Notes: generated by a model not told the origin, from the sequence alone. 39,274 nt of DNA from Crocinitomicaceae bacterium (GCA_021740745.1 JAIOZF010000021.1:1-39274); one strand, 5' to 3'; shown: positions 1 through 9,939, numbered from the stretch's first letter. Numbers and translations are program-made.

Positions 1-159
1 AATTTAAAACAATTATTCGCAAGAATATCAAAAGTGTTTGAGCAAATTCTAACATTTTATTTTCAGCTAATCAACATGGGAACTTTCTAATACTTACTTT
101 TGTCTTTCCACGAAAATTATTATTTTTGGCGACCCTTTGGGGTTACATATATATAAGGT
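1..159. other. Intergenic region upstream of pdhB
   Basis: AT-rich spacer with no convincing open frame. The only signal I can support is a TAnnTTTG-type promoter element at 95-102, listed separately. The end of the gene to the left is not in the window. Confidence 0.6.
95..102 (+). promoter_or_regulatory. Possible -7 promoter element for pdhB
   Basis: TACTTTTG matches the Bacteroidota -7 consensus TAnnTTTG and lies 57 bases before the pdhB start. No TTG is found at the usual 17-23 base spacing upstream, so the call rests on the -7 element alone. Confidence 0.35.
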
Positions 160-1140
160 ATGAGAACTGTACAATTTAGAGAAGCATTAAGAGAAGCAAT
201 GTCAGAAGAAATGCGTCGTGATGAAGGCGTGTTTTTAATGGGTGAAGAAGTTGCTGAATACAATGGAGCATATAAGGTGTCACAAGGTATGTTGGATGAG
301 TTTGGTCCAAAGCGAGTAATTGACACTCCAATTGCAGAGTTAGGTTTTGCAGGTATCGCTGTTGGAGCTTCTATGAATGGGTTAAGACCAATTGTTGAGT
401 TCATGACTTGGAACTTCGCTATACTTGCTGCAGATCAGATTATAAATAGTGCTGCGAAAATGTTGCAAATGTCAGGTGGACAATATTCTTGTCCAATTGT
501 ATTTAGAGGTGGAAATGGAACTGCTGGACAATTGGGAGCTACACATTCACAATCTTTCGAAGCGTTTTATGCACACGTGCCAGGATTAAAAGTGATCACT
601 CCTTCAAATCCATATGATGCAAAAGGTTTATTAAAAGCAGCGATTCGTGATAACGATCCAGTTGTTTTTTTAGAGTCTGAGAAAATGTATGGCGACAAAG
701 GTGAAATCCCTGAAGGAGATTATATTATTCCAATTGGTGTAGCTGATATCAAAAGAAAAGGGACAGATGTAACTATTGTGACCTTTGGTAAAATTATCAA
801 AGTAGCGCAAGAGGCAGCAGATGCTTTAGAACAAGAAGGTATTTCAGTAGAGATTATCGATTTAAGAACGGTTCGACCTATTGATTACGCATGTGTGGTT
901 GAATCAGTTAAGAAAACAAATCGTTGTGTGGTAGTTGAAGAGTCTTGGCCTTTAGCTTCTATTTCATCAGAAATTGCATACCACTTGCAGCGTTATGCTT
1001 TTGACTATTTAGATGCTCCTGTTATGCGTGTAACGCAGACAGATACGCCTTTTGCGTTCTCACCAACACTAATCGACGAGGCTTTGCCAAATGTGGACAG
1101 AATTGTTAAAGCTGTTAAAAGCACTCTTTATCGTGCATAA
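160..1140 (+). CDS. pdhB: Pyruvate dehydrogenase E1 component, beta subunit
   Basis: The 326-residue product has the length and motifs of the E1 beta subunit, which with E1 alpha uses thiamine diphosphate to decarboxylate pyruvate and acetylate the lipoyl group of E2 in the cytoplasm. The N-terminal motif MGEEVAEYNGAYKVSQG (about residues 27-43) carries the cofactor-contacting glutamate. RGGNGTAGQLGATHSQS follows, and the C-terminal transketolase-like domain has EIIDLRTVRPID. The ATG at 160 gives the usual N-terminus. The gene stands alone: no E1 alpha, E2 or E3 gene is visible, and it ends at its own terminator. A branched-chain 2-oxoacid dehydrogenase E1 beta is the alternative, but the sequence reads as the PdhB type. 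Confidence 0.93.
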   Translation: MRTVQFREALREAMSEEMRRDEGVFLMGEEVAEYNGAYKVSQGMLDEFGPKRVIDTPIAELGFAGIAVGASMNGLRPIVEFMTWNFAILAADQIINSAAKMLQMSGGQYSCPIVFRGGNGTAGQLGATHSQSFEAFYAHVPGLKVITPSNPYDAKGLLKAAIRDNDPVVFLESEKMYGDKGEIPEGDYIIPIGVADIKRKGTDVTIVTFGKIIKVAQEAADALEQEGISVEIIDLRTVRPIDYACVVESVKKTNRCVVVEESWPLASISSEIAYHLQRYAFDYLDAPVMRVTQTDTPFAFSPTLIDEALPNVDRIVKAVKSTLYRA

Positions 1141-1162
1141 GTTATGTTAAATATACTTTTGA

Positions 1163-1192
1163 AACTCTCGCTTTAAGCGGGAGTTTTTTTTT
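1163..1192 (+). terminator. Rho-independent terminator of pdhB
   Basis: A 10-pair stem (AACTCTCGCT with AGCGGGAGTT, one T-G pair) closes on a three-base loop and runs into nine T residues. It starts 22 bases after the pdhB stop and separates that gene from the ribosomal protein block. Confidence 0.9.
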
Positions 1193-1245
1193 GACTTGAA
1201 TAATTTGTTTATAGTTCAAAAGAAATTAGCAGTAGTTATTGACAA

Positions 1246-1278
1246 TTGTTCATTAGTTTCAGAAATGGACTAACTTTG
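1246..1278 (+). promoter_or_regulatory. Distal promoter of the str/S10 block
   Basis: TTG at 1246-1248 and TAACTTTG at 1271-1278 are 22 bases apart, within the 17-23 base range of Bacteroidota promoters. Transcription from here would give a leader of about 200 bases before rpsL, containing the inverted repeat at 1298-1344. Confidence 0.5.
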
Positions 1279-1297
1279 CCAAACATTTAATTTTCGC

Positions 1298-1344
1298 CTT
1301 TCGAACTTCATTGGGTTTGAAGCTTTCTTTTTCCAATTCGAAAG
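1298..1344 (+). promoter_or_regulatory. Inverted repeat in the rpsL leader
   Basis: CTTTCGAA (1298-1305) pairs perfectly with TTCGAAAG (1337-1344). Inside it CTTCA (1306-1310) can pair with TGAAG (1318-1322). It lies between the two rpsL promoters, so only RNA from the distal one would contain it. Its function is unknown; a leader structure or an operator are both possible. Confidence 0.4.
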
Positions 1345-1392
1345 ATACAAACAGCGAATTGTGAAAAAAATCCACTTTTTTTTGATAACAAC

Positions 1393-1422
1393 TTGGTTTG
1401 TAATTTAAATCTAGTATCTTTG
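1393..1422 (+). promoter_or_regulatory. Main promoter of the rpsL operon
   Basis: TTG (1393-1395), 19 bases, then TATCTTTG (1415-1422): a full match to the Bacteroidota promoter. TATCTTTGCACCCC is repeated exactly at 39000-39013 in the putative rRNA leader, with the same 19-base spacing. The start point should be close to 1429. Confidence 0.8.
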
Positions 1423-1427
1423 CACCC

Positions 1428-1444
1428 CTCAAAGTGTATTTGAG
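1428..1444 (+). promoter_or_regulatory. Hairpin at the 5' end of the rpsL mRNA
   Basis: CTCAAA (1428-1433), loop GTGTA, TTTGAG (1439-1444) form a six-pair hairpin at or just after the predicted start of transcription. It could protect the 5' end or be a regulatory site; the sequence alone does not tell. Confidence 0.35.
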
Positions 1445-1489
1445 CGAATAATATATTGTATAATAATCAGTAATAATTAAGAGTATTTT

Positions 1490-1867
1490 ATGCCAACTAT
1501 CCAACAATTAGTTCGCAAAGGAAGAACAGCGGTAGTGAAGAAGAGTAAATCTGCTGCACTTGATTCTTGCCCACAGCGTAAAGGGGTATGTGTAAGGGTT
1601 TACACTACTACGCCAAAGAAGCCAAATTCTGCCATGCGAAAAGTAGCCAGAGTACGATTGACTAACGGAAAGGAAGTCAATGCTTACATTGGTGGTGAAG
1701 GTCACAACCTACAAGAACACTCGTTAGTGCTAGTGCGCGGAGGAAGAGTAAAAGATCTTCCTGGTGTGCGTTATCACATCGTACGTGGTGCTGAAGACAC
1801 TGCAGGTGTTGAAGGAAGAAAACAACGTCGTTCGAAGTACGGAACTAAGAGACCTAAACAGAAATAA
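1490..1867 (+). CDS. rpsL: 30S ribosomal protein S12
   Basis: S12 sits at the decoding centre of the small subunit and affects accuracy. The 125-residue product carries the family hallmark [13 protein letters not shown] and the loop [14 protein letters not shown]. The two lysines where streptomycin resistance commonly arises are both wild type (K43 and K88 counting Met), so the sequence shows no resistance change. D89 is the residue that RimO methylthiolates in other bacteria. It is the first gene of the block, and the ATG is not preceded by a Shine-Dalgarno sequence. rpsG follows after 16 bases. Confidence 0.98.
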   Translation: MPTIQQLVRKGRTAVVKKSKSAALDSCPQRKGVCVRVYTTTPKKPNSAMRKVARVRLTNGKEVNAYIGGEGHNLQEHSLVLVRGGRVKDLPGVRYHIVRGAEDTAGVEGRKQRRSKYGTKRPKQK

Positions 1868-1883
1868 TTAAAGCTTTTAAGAC

Positions 1884-2354
1884 ATGAGAAGAAGAAAAGC
1901 CAAAAAGATTGCGATTCTCCCAGATCCAAAGTTTAACGAAGTTGTAGTAACGAAATTCGTTAACAACTTAATGTATGACGGGAAAAAGAGTTTAGCATTT
2001 AAGATATTCTACGACGCTATTGAGATCGTAGACAAGAAAATTGAAGATCAAGAAGGATTAGACGTTTGGAAAAAAGCATTGGAAAATGTAACTCCTAGCG
2101 TTGAAGTACGTAGCCGTCGTGTTGGTGGTGCTACTTTCCAAATTCCTACTCCATTGCGTGATGAGCGTAAATCATCATTAGCGATGAAATGGTTGATTGG
2201 ATATTCACGTAAGCGTAATGAAAAGACAATGGCTGGAAAGTTAGCGTCAGAAATCATCGCTGCTTCGAAAGAAGAAGGTGCCGCTTATAAGAAGAAAGAA
2301 GACACGTTAAGAATGGCTGAAGCAAATAAAGCATTCTCACATTTTAGATTTTAA
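1884..2354 (+). CDS. rpsG: 30S ribosomal protein S7
   Basis: S7 binds the 3' major domain of 16S rRNA and starts assembly of the small-subunit head. The product has 156 residues, the usual bacterial length, begins MRRRKAKK and contains the conserved stretch [14 protein letters not shown]. In E. coli S7 represses the str operon at a structured rpsL-rpsG spacer. Here that spacer is only 16 bases, too short for the same element, so control must differ. fusA starts 6 bases after the stop. Confidence 0.98.
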   Translation: MRRRKAKKIAILPDPKFNEVVVTKFVNNLMYDGKKSLAFKIFYDAIEIVDKKIEDQEGLDVWKKALENVTPSVEVRSRRVGGATFQIPTPLRDERKSSLAMKWLIGYSRKRNEKTMAGKLASEIIAASKEEGAAYKKKEDTLRMAEANKAFSHFRF

Positions 2355-2360
2355 ATAGAT

Positions 2361-4448
2361 ATGGCTAGAGATCTTAAATATACTCGTAACATTGGTATTG
2401 CTGCTCACATTGATGCAGGGAAAACTACTACGACTGAGCGTATCCTTTATTATGGAGGTGTGAGCCACAAAATTGGTGAAGTACATGATGGTGCTGCAAC
2501 AATGGACTGGATGGAGCAAGAGCAAGAAAGAGGTATTACAATTACTTCTGCAGCTACAACTTTAGATTGGAATTACCGTGGTTCTAAATACCATGTGAAT
2601 ATTATTGATACACCGGGACACGTTGACTTTACAGTTGAGGTGAATCGTTCATTACGTGTACTAGATGGTTTGGTATTCTTGTTTTCAGCAGTTGATGGTG
2701 TTGAGCCACAATCTGAAACAAACTGGAGATTAGCGAACAACTATAATGTACCTCGTCTTGGTTTCGTTAACAAAATGGACCGTCAAGGTGCAGATTTCTT
2801 AAACGTGTGTAAGCAAGTTAAGGACATGTTAGGAAGTCACGCTTTACCACTTCAAATTCCAATCGGAGCTGAAGATTCATTTACAGGTGTTGTTGATTTG
2901 ATCAACTTCAAAGGTATTGTTTGGAATGAGCATGATCAAGGAATGACTTTTAAAGAAGTTGAAATTCCTGCTGATATTCTTGAAGAAGCACGTGAGTACA
3001 GAGAAAAATTATTAGAAGCTGTTGCTGAATTCAACGAAGAGTTGATGGAGAAATACTTCGAAGATCCAGAATCTCTTACTGAAAGAGAAATCTTGGATGC
3101 CTTAAGACAAGCTACTATTACTGGTAAAGTTGTACCAATGATGTGTGGAACTGCCTTCAAAAACAAAGGTGTTCAAGCTATGTTGGATATGGTAATGGAA
3201 ATTTTGCCTTCACCTTTAGATGTTGATGGAATTACAGGAATTAATCCTAAAACGGATGAGCCTATAACACGTCAACCTTCTTTTGATGAGCCATTTGCTG
3301 GTTTAGCATTTAAGATTGCAACGGATCCTTTCGTAGGTCGTTTGTGTTTCGTTCGTGCTTATTCTGGTAATTTACCTGCTGGTTCTTACGTATATAATAC
3401 GCGTTCTGGTCAAAAAGAACGTATTTCACGTATCTTCCAAATGCACGCTAACAAGCAAAATCAAATTGATGAATTAGGTGCTGGTGATATCGGTGCGGTA
3501 GTTGGATTTAAAGATATTCGTACAGGTGATACGCTTTGTGCTGAAGGTCATCCAATTATTCTTGAGTCTATGGACTTCCCAGATCCAGTTATCGGTATTG
3601 CAATTGAGCCTAAAACTCAAGCGGATTCTGATAGATTGTCAACTGGTTTGAACAAATTATCTGAAGAAGATCCAACTTTCCGTGTAAATACAGACGAAGA
3701 GTCAGGACAAACAATCATATCTGGAATGGGTGAGTTACACCTTGAAATTATTGTTGACCGTTTGAAACGTGAGTTTAAGGTTGAAGTAAATCAAGGAGCT
3801 CCTCAAGTAACATATCGTGAAGATATTACTGACTCTATTGATCACCGTGAAGTGTACAAAAAGCAATCAGGTGGACGTGGTAAATTTGCTGACATTTATG
3901 TTAAGATTTCTCCACAAGACAATAAAGAAAAATCAGGATTGGAATTCATTAATTCAATTAAAGGTGGTAACATTCCTCGTGAATACATCCCTTCAGTTGA
4001 AAAAGGCTTCAAAGAATCAATGAAAAATGGTGTATTGGCTGGATATCCAGTTGAAGCATTAAAAGTTGAATTAATTGATGGTTCATTCCATGCGGTCGAT
4101 TCAGATTCTTTATCATTCGAATTGGCAGCTAAAATGGCTTACCGTGCCGCGTTGAAAAATTGTAAACCAATTTTATTGGAACCAATTATGAAATTAGAGG
4201 TAATCACTCCAGAAGAAAACATGGGTGATGTGGTAGGTGACTTGAATCGCCGAAGAGGAATAATGAAAGGAATGGATGATAAAAATGGAGCTAAGGTTTT
4301 GAAAGCAGATGTTCCACTTTCTGAAATGTTCGGTTACGTAACTCAATTGCGTACAATGTCTTCAGGACGTGCAACGTCAACTATGGAATTCTCGCATTTT
4401 GCAGAAGCACCGAAGAATGTTGCGGACCTAGTTGCTGCTAAAAATTAA
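2361..4448 (+). CDS. fusA: Translation elongation factor G
   Basis: EF-G is the GTPase that moves tRNA and mRNA through the ribosome after peptide transfer. The 695-residue product has the GTP-binding motifs AHIDAGKT (about 15-22), DTPGH (from 83) and NKMD (from 137), then the usual domain II and III segments and domain IV with [11 protein letters not shown]. It is full length with a normal C-terminus. Unlike the E. coli str operon, no tuf gene follows: rpsJ comes next, 28 bases later, joining str directly to S10. This window does not show whether a second EF-G paralogue exists. Confidence 0.98.
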   Translation: MARDLKYTRNIGIAAHIDAGKTTTTERILYYGGVSHKIGEVHDGAATMDWMEQEQERGITITSAATTLDWNYRGSKYHVNIIDTPGHVDFTVEVNRSLRVLDGLVFLFSAVDGVEPQSETNWRLANNYNVPRLGFVNKMDRQGADFLNVCKQVKDMLGSHALPLQIPIGAEDSFTGVVDLINFKGIVWNEHDQGMTFKEVEIPADILEEAREYREKLLEAVAEFNEELMEKYFEDPESLTEREILDALRQATITGKVVPMMCGTAFKNKGVQAMLDMVMEILPSPLDVDGITGINPKTDEPITRQPSFDEPFAGLAFKIATDPFVGRLCFVRAYSGNLPAGSYVYNTRSGQKERISRIFQMHANKQNQIDELGAGDIGAVVGFKDIRTGDTLCAEGHPIILESMDFPDPVIGIAIEPKTQADSDRLSTGLNKLSEEDPTFRVNTDEESGQTIISGMGELHLEIIVDRLKREFKVEVNQGAPQVTYREDITDSIDHREVYKKQSGGRGKFADIYVKISPQDNKEKSGLEFINSIKGGNIPREYIPSVEKGFKESMKNGVLAGYPVEALKVELIDGSFHAVDSDSLSFELAAKMAYRAALKNCKPILLEPIMKLEVITPEENMGDVVGDLNRRRGIMKGMDDKNGAKVLKADVPLSEMFGYVTQLRTMSSGRATSTMEFSHFAEAPKNVADLVAAKN

Positions 4449-4476
4449 TTATAGTTTCAGTCTAATTACAAGATAG

Positions 4477-4782
4477 ATGAGCCAAAAAATAAGAATCAAA
4501 TTAAAGTCATACGATCACAACCTTGTTGACAAGTCAGCAGAGAAAATCGTAAAAACTGTAAAAGCTACTGGAGCAGTAGTTAGTGGACCAATTCCATTAC
4601 CAACGCACAAAAGAATTTATACAGTATTAAGATCTCCACACGTTAACAAAAAAGCGCGTGAGCAGTTCGAATTGTGTTCGTACAAAAGATTGTTAGATAT
4701 CTATAGTTCTTCAGCGAAGACTGTTGATGCATTAATGCGTCTTGAGCTTCCTAGTGGAGTTGATGTAGAAATTAAAGTTTAA
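4477..4782 (+). CDS. rpsJ: 30S ribosomal protein S10
   Basis: The 101-residue product begins [14 protein letters not shown] and has [20 protein letters not shown], typical of S10. The protein belongs to the small-subunit head and, with NusB, binds boxA RNA during antitermination of rRNA operons. That is relevant here because a boxA-like element lies at the right edge of the window. In many bacteria rpsJ heads the S10 operon, but no promoter is visible in the 28 bases before it, so it is probably read through from fusA. Confidence 0.98.
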   Translation: MSQKIRIKLKSYDHNLVDKSAEKIVKTVKATGAVVSGPIPLPTHKRIYTVLRSPHVNKKAREQFELCSYKRLLDIYSSSAKTVDALMRLELPSGVDVEIKV

Positions 4783-4799
4783 TTATTAATAACTAAAGT

Positions 4800-5414
4800 A
4801 TGCCGGGAATTATTGGTAGAAAAATCGGAATGACTAGCATCTACAGTGCCGAGGGTAAAGCATTACCATGCACAGTGATAGAAGCGGGTCCTTGTGTTGT
4901 TACGCAAGTAAAAACACAAGACAGAGATGGTTACGAAGCTATTCAGTTGGGATTTGGAGATCGTAAGGAGAAAAATACTCCTAACGCATTGAAAGGTCAC
5001 TTCAAGAAAGCCAATACCTCTCCAAAGTCAAAATTAGTTGAATTCAAAGGATTTGACGGTCTTAACCTTGGTGATGTAGTAAACATCGATATTTTTGAAG
5101 AAGGCGAGTTCGTAAGTATCGCAGGAACTTCAAAAGGTAAGGGTTTCCAAGGTGTTGTAAAAAGACACGGATTTGGTGGTGTGGGTCAAGCGACTCACGG
5201 TCAGCACAACCGTCTTAGAGCGCCAGGATCAATTGGAGCTTGTTCTTATCCAGCACGTGTATTCAAAGGAATGCGCATGGGTGGTCAAATGGGTAACAAG
5301 CGAGCATTGATGGAGAATCTTGTAATATTAAAGGTTCTTACAGACAAGAATATCATCGTAGTGAAAGGATCTATTCCTGGAGCGAAAGGTTCAACCGTAA
5401 CAATTTTGAAGTAA
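4800..5414 (+). CDS. rplC: 50S ribosomal protein L3
   Basis: L3 is an early-assembly protein of the large subunit that reaches toward the peptidyl transferase centre. The 204-residue product begins [12 protein letters not shown] and carries the [20 protein letters not shown] region. Q163 corresponds to the glutamine methylated by PrmB in enterobacteria. The stop codon overlaps the rplD start by one base (TAATG at 5412-5416), which points to translational coupling. Confidence 0.98.
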   Translation: MPGIIGRKIGMTSIYSAEGKALPCTVIEAGPCVVTQVKTQDRDGYEAIQLGFGDRKEKNTPNALKGHFKKANTSPKSKLVEFKGFDGLNLGDVVNIDIFEEGEFVSIAGTSKGKGFQGVVKRHGFGGVGQATHGQHNRLRAPGSIGACSYPARVFKGMRMGGQMGNKRALMENLVILKVLTDKNIIVVKGSIPGAKGSTVTILK

Positions 5415-6040
5415 TGGATTTAAAAATAATAGACGCGAGTGGAAAAGTTACTTCGAAAAAAGTAACGCTTTCAGATTCAGTGTTTGGAATTGAACCAAAC
5501 GATCACGCTATTTACTTAGACGTTAAGCAACACTTGGCAAATCGTCGTCAAGGAACGCACAAGTCAAAAGAAAGAGCAGAAATTTCTGGATCAACAAAGA
5601 AAATCAAAAAACAAAAAGGAACTGGTGGAGCACGTGCTGGTAGTATCAAGTCTGGTACGCGTGTAGGTGGTGGTCGTATTTTCGGACCAAGACCAAGAAA
5701 CTATCACTTTAAATTAAATATCAAATTAAAGAGATTAGCTAGAAAATCGGCTTTCTCTTACAAAGCGAAAAATGAAGGAATTTTAGTTTTGGAAGATTTG
5801 AAATTTGACGCTGCAAAAACGAAAGAATTCAAAGCGTTATTGTCAGCCTTGAAACTAGACAATGAAAAAGTTTTATTGATTCTAGGTGAACAAAATGATA
5901 ACGTGTATTTGTCTTCTCGTAATCTTGGAAGAGTGAAAGTCGTAACGGCTGATTCAGTGAATACATTCGATGTTTTGAACGCGAAGAAAGTAGTTCTTGC
6001 TGAAAGCTCAATTTCAGTGATTGAAAAGATTTTAAATTAA
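5414..6040 (+). CDS. rplD: 50S ribosomal protein L4
   Basis: L4 binds 23S rRNA and sends a long loop into the peptide exit tunnel. The 208-residue product contains the loop motif KKQKGTGGARAGSIKSGTRVGGG and the ILVLEDLKFD core. In E. coli L4 also represses its own operon through the rpsJ leader. The fusA-rpsJ spacer here is 28 bases, too short for that leader. The start overlaps the rplC stop by one base. Confidence 0.97.
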   Translation: MDLKIIDASGKVTSKKVTLSDSVFGIEPNDHAIYLDVKQHLANRRQGTHKSKERAEISGSTKKIKKQKGTGGARAGSIKSGTRVGGGRIFGPRPRNYHFKLNIKLKRLARKSAFSYKAKNEGILVLEDLKFDAAKTKEFKALLSALKLDNEKVLLILGEQNDNVYLSSRNLGRVKVVTADSVNTFDVLNAKKVVLAESSISVIEKILN

Positions 6041-6043
6041 TTG

Positions 6044-6343
6044 ATGATGAAAATAGTTATCAAAAAGCCTTTAATAACAGAAAAAGCAACTGCTGCTACT
6101 GAAAAGTTGAATCGTTTCACTTTCGCTGTAGACAGAAAGGCAAATAAGATCGAAATTAAAAAAGCCGTCGAGAAATTATACGGAGTCAGTATTACTGAAG
6201 TACGTACAATGAATTATGGCGGTGGCAAATCCTCTGTTAAATTTACTAACAAAGGTATCGTTGAGCAACCGAATCGCATATGGAAAAAAGCGATTGTAAC
6301 GGTAGCAGAAGGAGAGACGATTGATTTATTTAATAATTTTTAA
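6044..6343 (+). CDS. rplW: 50S ribosomal protein L23
   Basis: L23 lies at the tunnel exit and is a docking site for trigger factor and the signal recognition particle. The product shows KKPLITEKAT near the N-terminus and VEKLYGVSITEVRT, both typical. The start is uncertain: TTG at 6041 and ATGs at 6044 and 6047 are all in frame directly after the rplD stop. The first ATG is chosen; the second would shorten the protein by one residue to 98. Confidence 0.96.
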   Translation: MMKIVIKKPLITEKATAATEKLNRFTFAVDRKANKIEIKKAVEKLYGVSITEVRTMNYGGGKSSVKFTNKGIVEQPNRIWKKAIVTVAEGETIDLFNNF

Positions 6344-6354
6344 GTAGTTGACGA

Positions 6355-7179
6355 ATGGGTCTTAAAAAATTCAAGCCTATCACTCCAGGGCAGAGACACA
6401 AGATCATCAGCGATTATTCTGAAATCACGACTGGTACTCCAGAAAAGAGTCTAGTTTCGAAGAAGAAAAAATCTGGTGGTCGTAACAATGACGGTAGAAT
6501 GACTATGCGCTACATCGGTGGTGGTCACAAACAAAGATACCGTATTGTTGATTTCAAAAGAGACAAGCAAGACGTTCCTGCTACGGTTAAGTCGATCGAA
6601 TACGATCCAAACCGTACGGCTCACATCGCTTTGTTGTATTACGCTGATGGTGAAAAGCGCTACATTATTGCTCCTAACGGATTGAAAGTTGGAGACACTG
6701 TAGTTGCTGGAAAAACAGCGACGCCAAATGTTGGAAATGCACTTTTCTTAAGTGATGTTCCACTTGGTACTGTAATTCATAATATTGAATTAAAACCTGG
6801 TAAAGGTGGTGCTATTGCTCGTGGAGCTGGTACTTACGCTCAATTGAACGCTCGTGATGGTCGTTACGCAATCGTTAAAATGCCTTCTGGTGAAACTAGA
6901 ATGATCTTAACTACTTGTATGGCAACGATCGGATCTGTATCTAATGCTGAACACAACTTAGCAGTTTCCGGTAAAGCCGGTCGCTCTCGTTGGTTAGGCC
7001 GCCGTCCACGTGTACGTGGTGTTGTTATGAACCCTGTCGATCACCCTATGGGTGGTGGTGAAGGCCGTAACTCTGGAGGTCACCCGCGCTCACGTAATGG
7101 TATGCCTGCTAAAGGTTACAAGACACGTGACAAGAAAAAGTATTCAGATAAGTTTATCATCGAAAGAAGAAAAAAATAA
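6355..7179 (+). CDS. rplB: 50S ribosomal protein L2
   Basis: L2 is a core large-subunit protein needed for subunit joining and close to the peptidyl transferase centre. The 274-residue product begins [14 protein letters not shown] and contains [13 protein letters not shown] and [16 protein letters not shown]230 matches the functionally important His229 of E. coli L2. It has the usual length with no insertions. rpsS follows after 7 bases. Confidence 0.98.
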   Translation: MGLKKFKPITPGQRHKIISDYSEITTGTPEKSLVSKKKKSGGRNNDGRMTMRYIGGGHKQRYRIVDFKRDKQDVPATVKSIEYDPNRTAHIALLYYADGEKRYIIAPNGLKVGDTVVAGKTATPNVGNALFLSDVPLGTVIHNIELKPGKGGAIARGAGTYAQLNARDGRYAIVKMPSGETRMILTTCMATIGSVSNAEHNLAVSGKAGRSRWLGRRPRVRGVVMNPVDHPMGGGEGRNSGGHPRSRNGMPAKGYKTRDKKKYSDKFIIERRKK

Positions 7180-7186
7180 GTAAGAT

Positions 7187-7465
7187 ATGAGTCGTTCGTT
7201 GAAAAAACCACCTTTTGTTCACTACAAGTTGATGAAACGTGTGGATGATGCACAAGTGTCAAACAGCAAAGCTGTTATTAAGACATGGTCGAGAGCATCT
7301 ACGATTACTCCGGAATTCGTAGGATTGACATTCGCGGTGCACAATGGTAATAAGTTCATTCCTGTGTTCGCAACTGAGAACATGGTCGGTCACAAATTGG
7401 GCGAGTTCGCTCCAACGCGTAACTTTAGAGGCCATGCAGGGAATAAGAAGGATAAAAAAAGATAA
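7187..7465 (+). CDS. rpsS: 30S ribosomal protein S19
   Basis: S19 sits in the small-subunit head, contacts S13 and takes part in inter-subunit bridging. The 92-residue protein has [11 protein letters not shown] at the N-terminus and [18 protein letters not shown] near the end, the standard signature, plus a short lysine-rich tail. It lies between rplB and rplV with short gaps, as in other S10 operons. Confidence 0.98.
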   Translation: MSRSLKKPPFVHYKLMKRVDDAQVSNSKAVIKTWSRASTITPEFVGLTFAVHNGNKFIPVFATENMVGHKLGEFAPTRNFRGHAGNKKDKKR

Positions 7466-7477
7466 TATAGCAAAGTC

Positions 7478-7873
7478 ATGGGTGCTAGGAAAAAATTAAG
7501 AGCTGAGAAATTAAAAGAAGCGAAAGGTCAAACAGCAATTGCAAGTTTGATTGGATCTTCTATTGCTCCAAGAAAAATGAGACTTGTTGCAGATCTTATT
7601 AGAGGAGTTGAAGTAAATAAAGCTCTAAACATACTGCAACACAACGCCAAAGATGCTTCTACTAGTTTAGAGAAACTTCTTCGTTCAGCAATTGCGAACT
7701 GGGAAGCTAAAAACGAAGGAAAGAGCATTGAGGAAGAAACACTTGTCGTTAAAACTATTGAAGTTGGCGGCGGTGCAATGTTGAAAAGAATTCAGGCGGC
7801 TCCTCAAGGAAGAGCGCATAGAGTTAGAAAAAGATCAAACCATGTTACCATTGTTGTTGATGGTGCTAAATAA
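7478..7873 (+). CDS. rplV: 50S ribosomal protein L22
   Basis: L22 contacts all six 23S domains and lines the exit tunnel with an extended beta hairpin. The 131-residue product has [14 protein letters not shown] near residues 31-44 and the hairpin [17 protein letters not shown] where macrolide-resistance changes are known in other bacteria. An N-terminal lysine-rich stretch of about 20 residues precedes the fold, making the protein a little longer than E. coli L22 (110). Confidence 0.97.
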   Translation: MGARKKLRAEKLKEAKGQTAIASLIGSSIAPRKMRLVADLIRGVEVNKALNILQHNAKDASTSLEKLLRSAIANWEAKNEGKSIEEETLVVKTIEVGGGAMLKRIQAAPQGRAHRVRKRSNHVTIVVDGAK

Positions 7874-7882
7874 GTTGGGATA

Positions 7883-8614
7883 ATGGGACAAAAAACAAAT
7901 CCGATTGGCAATAGATTAGGCTTCATCCATGGATGGGAGTCTAACTGGTACGGTGGCGACAACTACAAAGATAAGCTTGTAGAAGACGACCAAATCCGTA
8001 AATATCTAAATGCTCGTTTATCAAGAGCTAGTATCGCGAAAATTATTATCGAGAGAACACTTAAACTTGTTACAGTTACGATCAACACAGCTCGACCAGG
8101 AGTAATCATTGGGAAAGGCGGACAAGAGGTAGACAAGTTGAAAGAAGAGTTAAAGAAATTGACGAAGAAAGAAATCCAAATCAACATCTTCGAGGTGAAA
8201 CGTCCAGAATTGGATGCTCGTTTAGTTGCAGATGGAATCGCTCGTCAGTTAGAAGCTCGTATTTCTTTTAGAAGAGCAATTAAAATGGCAATAGCGAGTA
8301 CAATGCGAATGGGAGCTGAAGGAATCAAAGTTAAGATTTCCGGACGTTTGAATGGCGCAGAGATGGCTCGTTCAGAGATGTACAAAGATGGACGTACTCC
8401 GTTACATACGTTCAGAGCTGACATCGATTATGCAGTTTCCGAAGCACATACAACTTACGGTCGCTTGGGTATCAAAGTGTGGATATGCAAGGGAGAAGTG
8501 TATGGGAAACGTGATCTTTCACCAAATGTTGGAATGTCTGCATCAGCTGCGAAAGCAGGTGGAAATGCTGGACCAAGAAAACCAATGGGTGGTGCTAAGA
8601 GAAAGAAAAAATAA
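7883..8614 (+). CDS. rpsC: 30S ribosomal protein S3
   Basis: S3 forms part of the mRNA entry channel and helps unwind mRNA. The 243-residue product starts [13 protein letters not shown] and contains a KH-domain loop GKGG at residues 77-80. The C-terminal S3 domain has the [12 protein letters not shown] segment. The tail is rich in Gly, Ala and Lys and probably disordered. rplP follows after 26 bases. Confidence 0.98.
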   Translation: MGQKTNPIGNRLGFIHGWESNWYGGDNYKDKLVEDDQIRKYLNARLSRASIAKIIIERTLKLVTVTINTARPGVIIGKGGQEVDKLKEELKKLTKKEIQINIFEVKRPELDARLVADGIARQLEARISFRRAIKMAIASTMRMGAEGIKVKISGRLNGAEMARSEMYKDGRTPLHTFRADIDYAVSEAHTTYGRLGIKVWICKGEVYGKRDLSPNVGMSASAAKAGGNAGPRKPMGGAKRKKK

Positions 8615-8640
8615 ACAGTTAAGTTAAAAAGACGTAAGAG

Positions 8641-9069
8641 ATGTTACAGCCAAAAAGAACCAAGTTTAGAAGGGTACAGAAAGGTCGAAACAGAGGACTA
8701 GCTCAAAGAGGTAGTACTATTGCTTTCGGTTCGTTCGGTCTAAAAACATTGGAGCCTGGATGGATCACATCACGCCAGATTGAAGCTTCACGTATCGCCG
8801 TAACCCGATATATGAAACGTGAAGGTCAGGTGTGGATCCGTATCTTCCCAGACAAGCCGGTTACCTCAAAACCAGCAGAAGTCCGAATGGGTAAAGGTAA
8901 AGGTGCTCCAAGTCACTGGGTAGCAGTAGTAAAACCAGGACGTATTATGTTTGAAGCAGATGGAGTTTCGTACGAAATCGCTAAAGAAGCAATGCGTTTG
9001 GCAGCACAAAAGATGCCGGTGAAATGCAAATTCGTTGTTCGCAACGATTATGTTATACCAGAGAAATAG
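8641..9069 (+). CDS. rplP: 50S ribosomal protein L16
   Basis: L16 binds near the A-site tRNA and is needed for late assembly of the large subunit. The 142-residue product begins [16 protein letters not shown] and has [19 protein letters not shown], the family signature. Length and order (rpsC, rplP, rpmC) are canonical. No Shine-Dalgarno sequence precedes the ATG. Confidence 0.98.
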   Translation: MLQPKRTKFRRVQKGRNRGLAQRGSTIAFGSFGLKTLEPGWITSRQIEASRIAVTRYMKREGQVWIRIFPDKPVTSKPAEVRMGKGKGAPSHWVAVVKPGRIMFEADGVSYEIAKEAMRLAAQKMPVKCKFVVRNDYVIPEK

Positions 9070-9078
9070 AAAAATAGT

Positions 9079-9273
9079 ATGAAGCAGCAAGAAATCACAA
9101 AGCTTTCAGCCGACGACCTAAAAAGTAGAATCACCGATTTTTCGGAGCAATTGTATAAGTTAAAACTTACACACAGTGTTGCTCCAATGGAAAATCCGAT
9201 TCAAATTAGAAAGGTCAGAAAAACAATCGCACGATTGAAAACTGAATTGACACAACGTGAAGCACAAGCTTAG
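9079..9273 (+). CDS. rpmC: 50S ribosomal protein L29
   Basis: This 64-residue, mostly helical protein forms a two-helix hairpin near the tunnel exit beside L23. MKQQEITKLSADDLKSRI and the terminal IARLKTELTQRE segment match the family. It starts 9 bases after rplP and is followed by rpsQ after 30 bases. Confidence 0.96.
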   Translation: MKQQEITKLSADDLKSRITDFSEQLYKLKLTHSVAPMENPIQIRKVRKTIARLKTELTQREAQA

Positions 9274-9303
9274 TTGCTTGTTTAAAAATGAAATGAGCTT
9301 GAA

Positions 9304-9561
9304 ATGGAAAAGCGTAATTTAAGAAAAGAACGAATCGGAGTCGTAACTAGCAATAAAATGCAGAAGTCGATTGTCGTGTCCGTTGAGCGTAAGGTGAAAC
9401 ACCCGAAATACGGGAAGTTCGTTAAAATGACGACTAAATTTGTAGCCCACGACGAAAATGATGACTGTAACATTGGTGATACAGTTAAGATCATGGAAAC
9501 CCGTCCTTTGAGTAAATCAAAGAACTGGAGATTAGTAGAAATTGTCGAAAGAGCTAAATAA
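9304..9561 (+). CDS. rpsQ: 30S ribosomal protein S17
   Basis: S17 is an OB-fold protein that binds the 5' domain of 16S rRNA early in assembly. The 85-residue product has [19 protein letters not shown] and [19 protein letters not shown], both diagnostic. It is the last gene of the S10 cluster; rplN follows after only 9 bases, so the S10 and spc groups are continuous here. Confidence 0.98.
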   Translation: MEKRNLRKERIGVVTSNKMQKSIVVSVERKVKHPKYGKFVKMTTKFVAHDENDDCNIGDTVKIMETRPLSKSKNWRLVEIVERAK

Positions 9562-9570
9562 AACTAAGTA

Positions 9571-9939
9571 ATGATACAGGTAGAATCAAGACTTGCAGTA
9601 GCAGACAACTCCGGAGCGAAGGAGGTATTGTGTATCCGAGTACTCGGAGGCACAAGACGCCGTTACGCTTCAGTTGGCGACAAAATCGTTGTTGCTGTCA
9701 AGAGTGCAATGCCCTCTGGTGCCGTCAAAAAAGGAACGGTAGCCAAGGCAGTGGTCGTAAGAACCAAAAAAGAAGTACGCCGTGCAGATGGTTCATACAT
9801 TCGTTTTGATGATAACGCTTGCGTTATTTTGAATCAAGCGGGTGAGATGAGAGGTACTCGTATTTTCGGACCAGTTGCTCGTGAGCTAAGAGAGAATAAC
9901 TATATGAAGGTTGTTTCATTAGCCCCTGAGGTACTTTAA
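9571..9939 (+). CDS. rplN: 50S ribosomal protein L14
   Basis: L14 lies on the subunit interface and contacts L19 and the 16S rRNA bridge. The 122-residue product begins [19 protein letters not shown] and ends with [14 protein letters not shown], the standard signature, at exactly the usual length. In E. coli this gene heads the spc operon, but there is no promoter-like sequence in the 9-base gap here. Confidence 0.98.
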   Translation: MIQVESRLAVADNSGAKEVLCIRVLGGTRRRYASVGDKIVVAVKSAMPSGAVKKGTVAKAVVVRTKKEVRRADGSYIRFDDNACVILNQAGEMRGTRIFGPVARELRENNYMKVVSLAPEVL

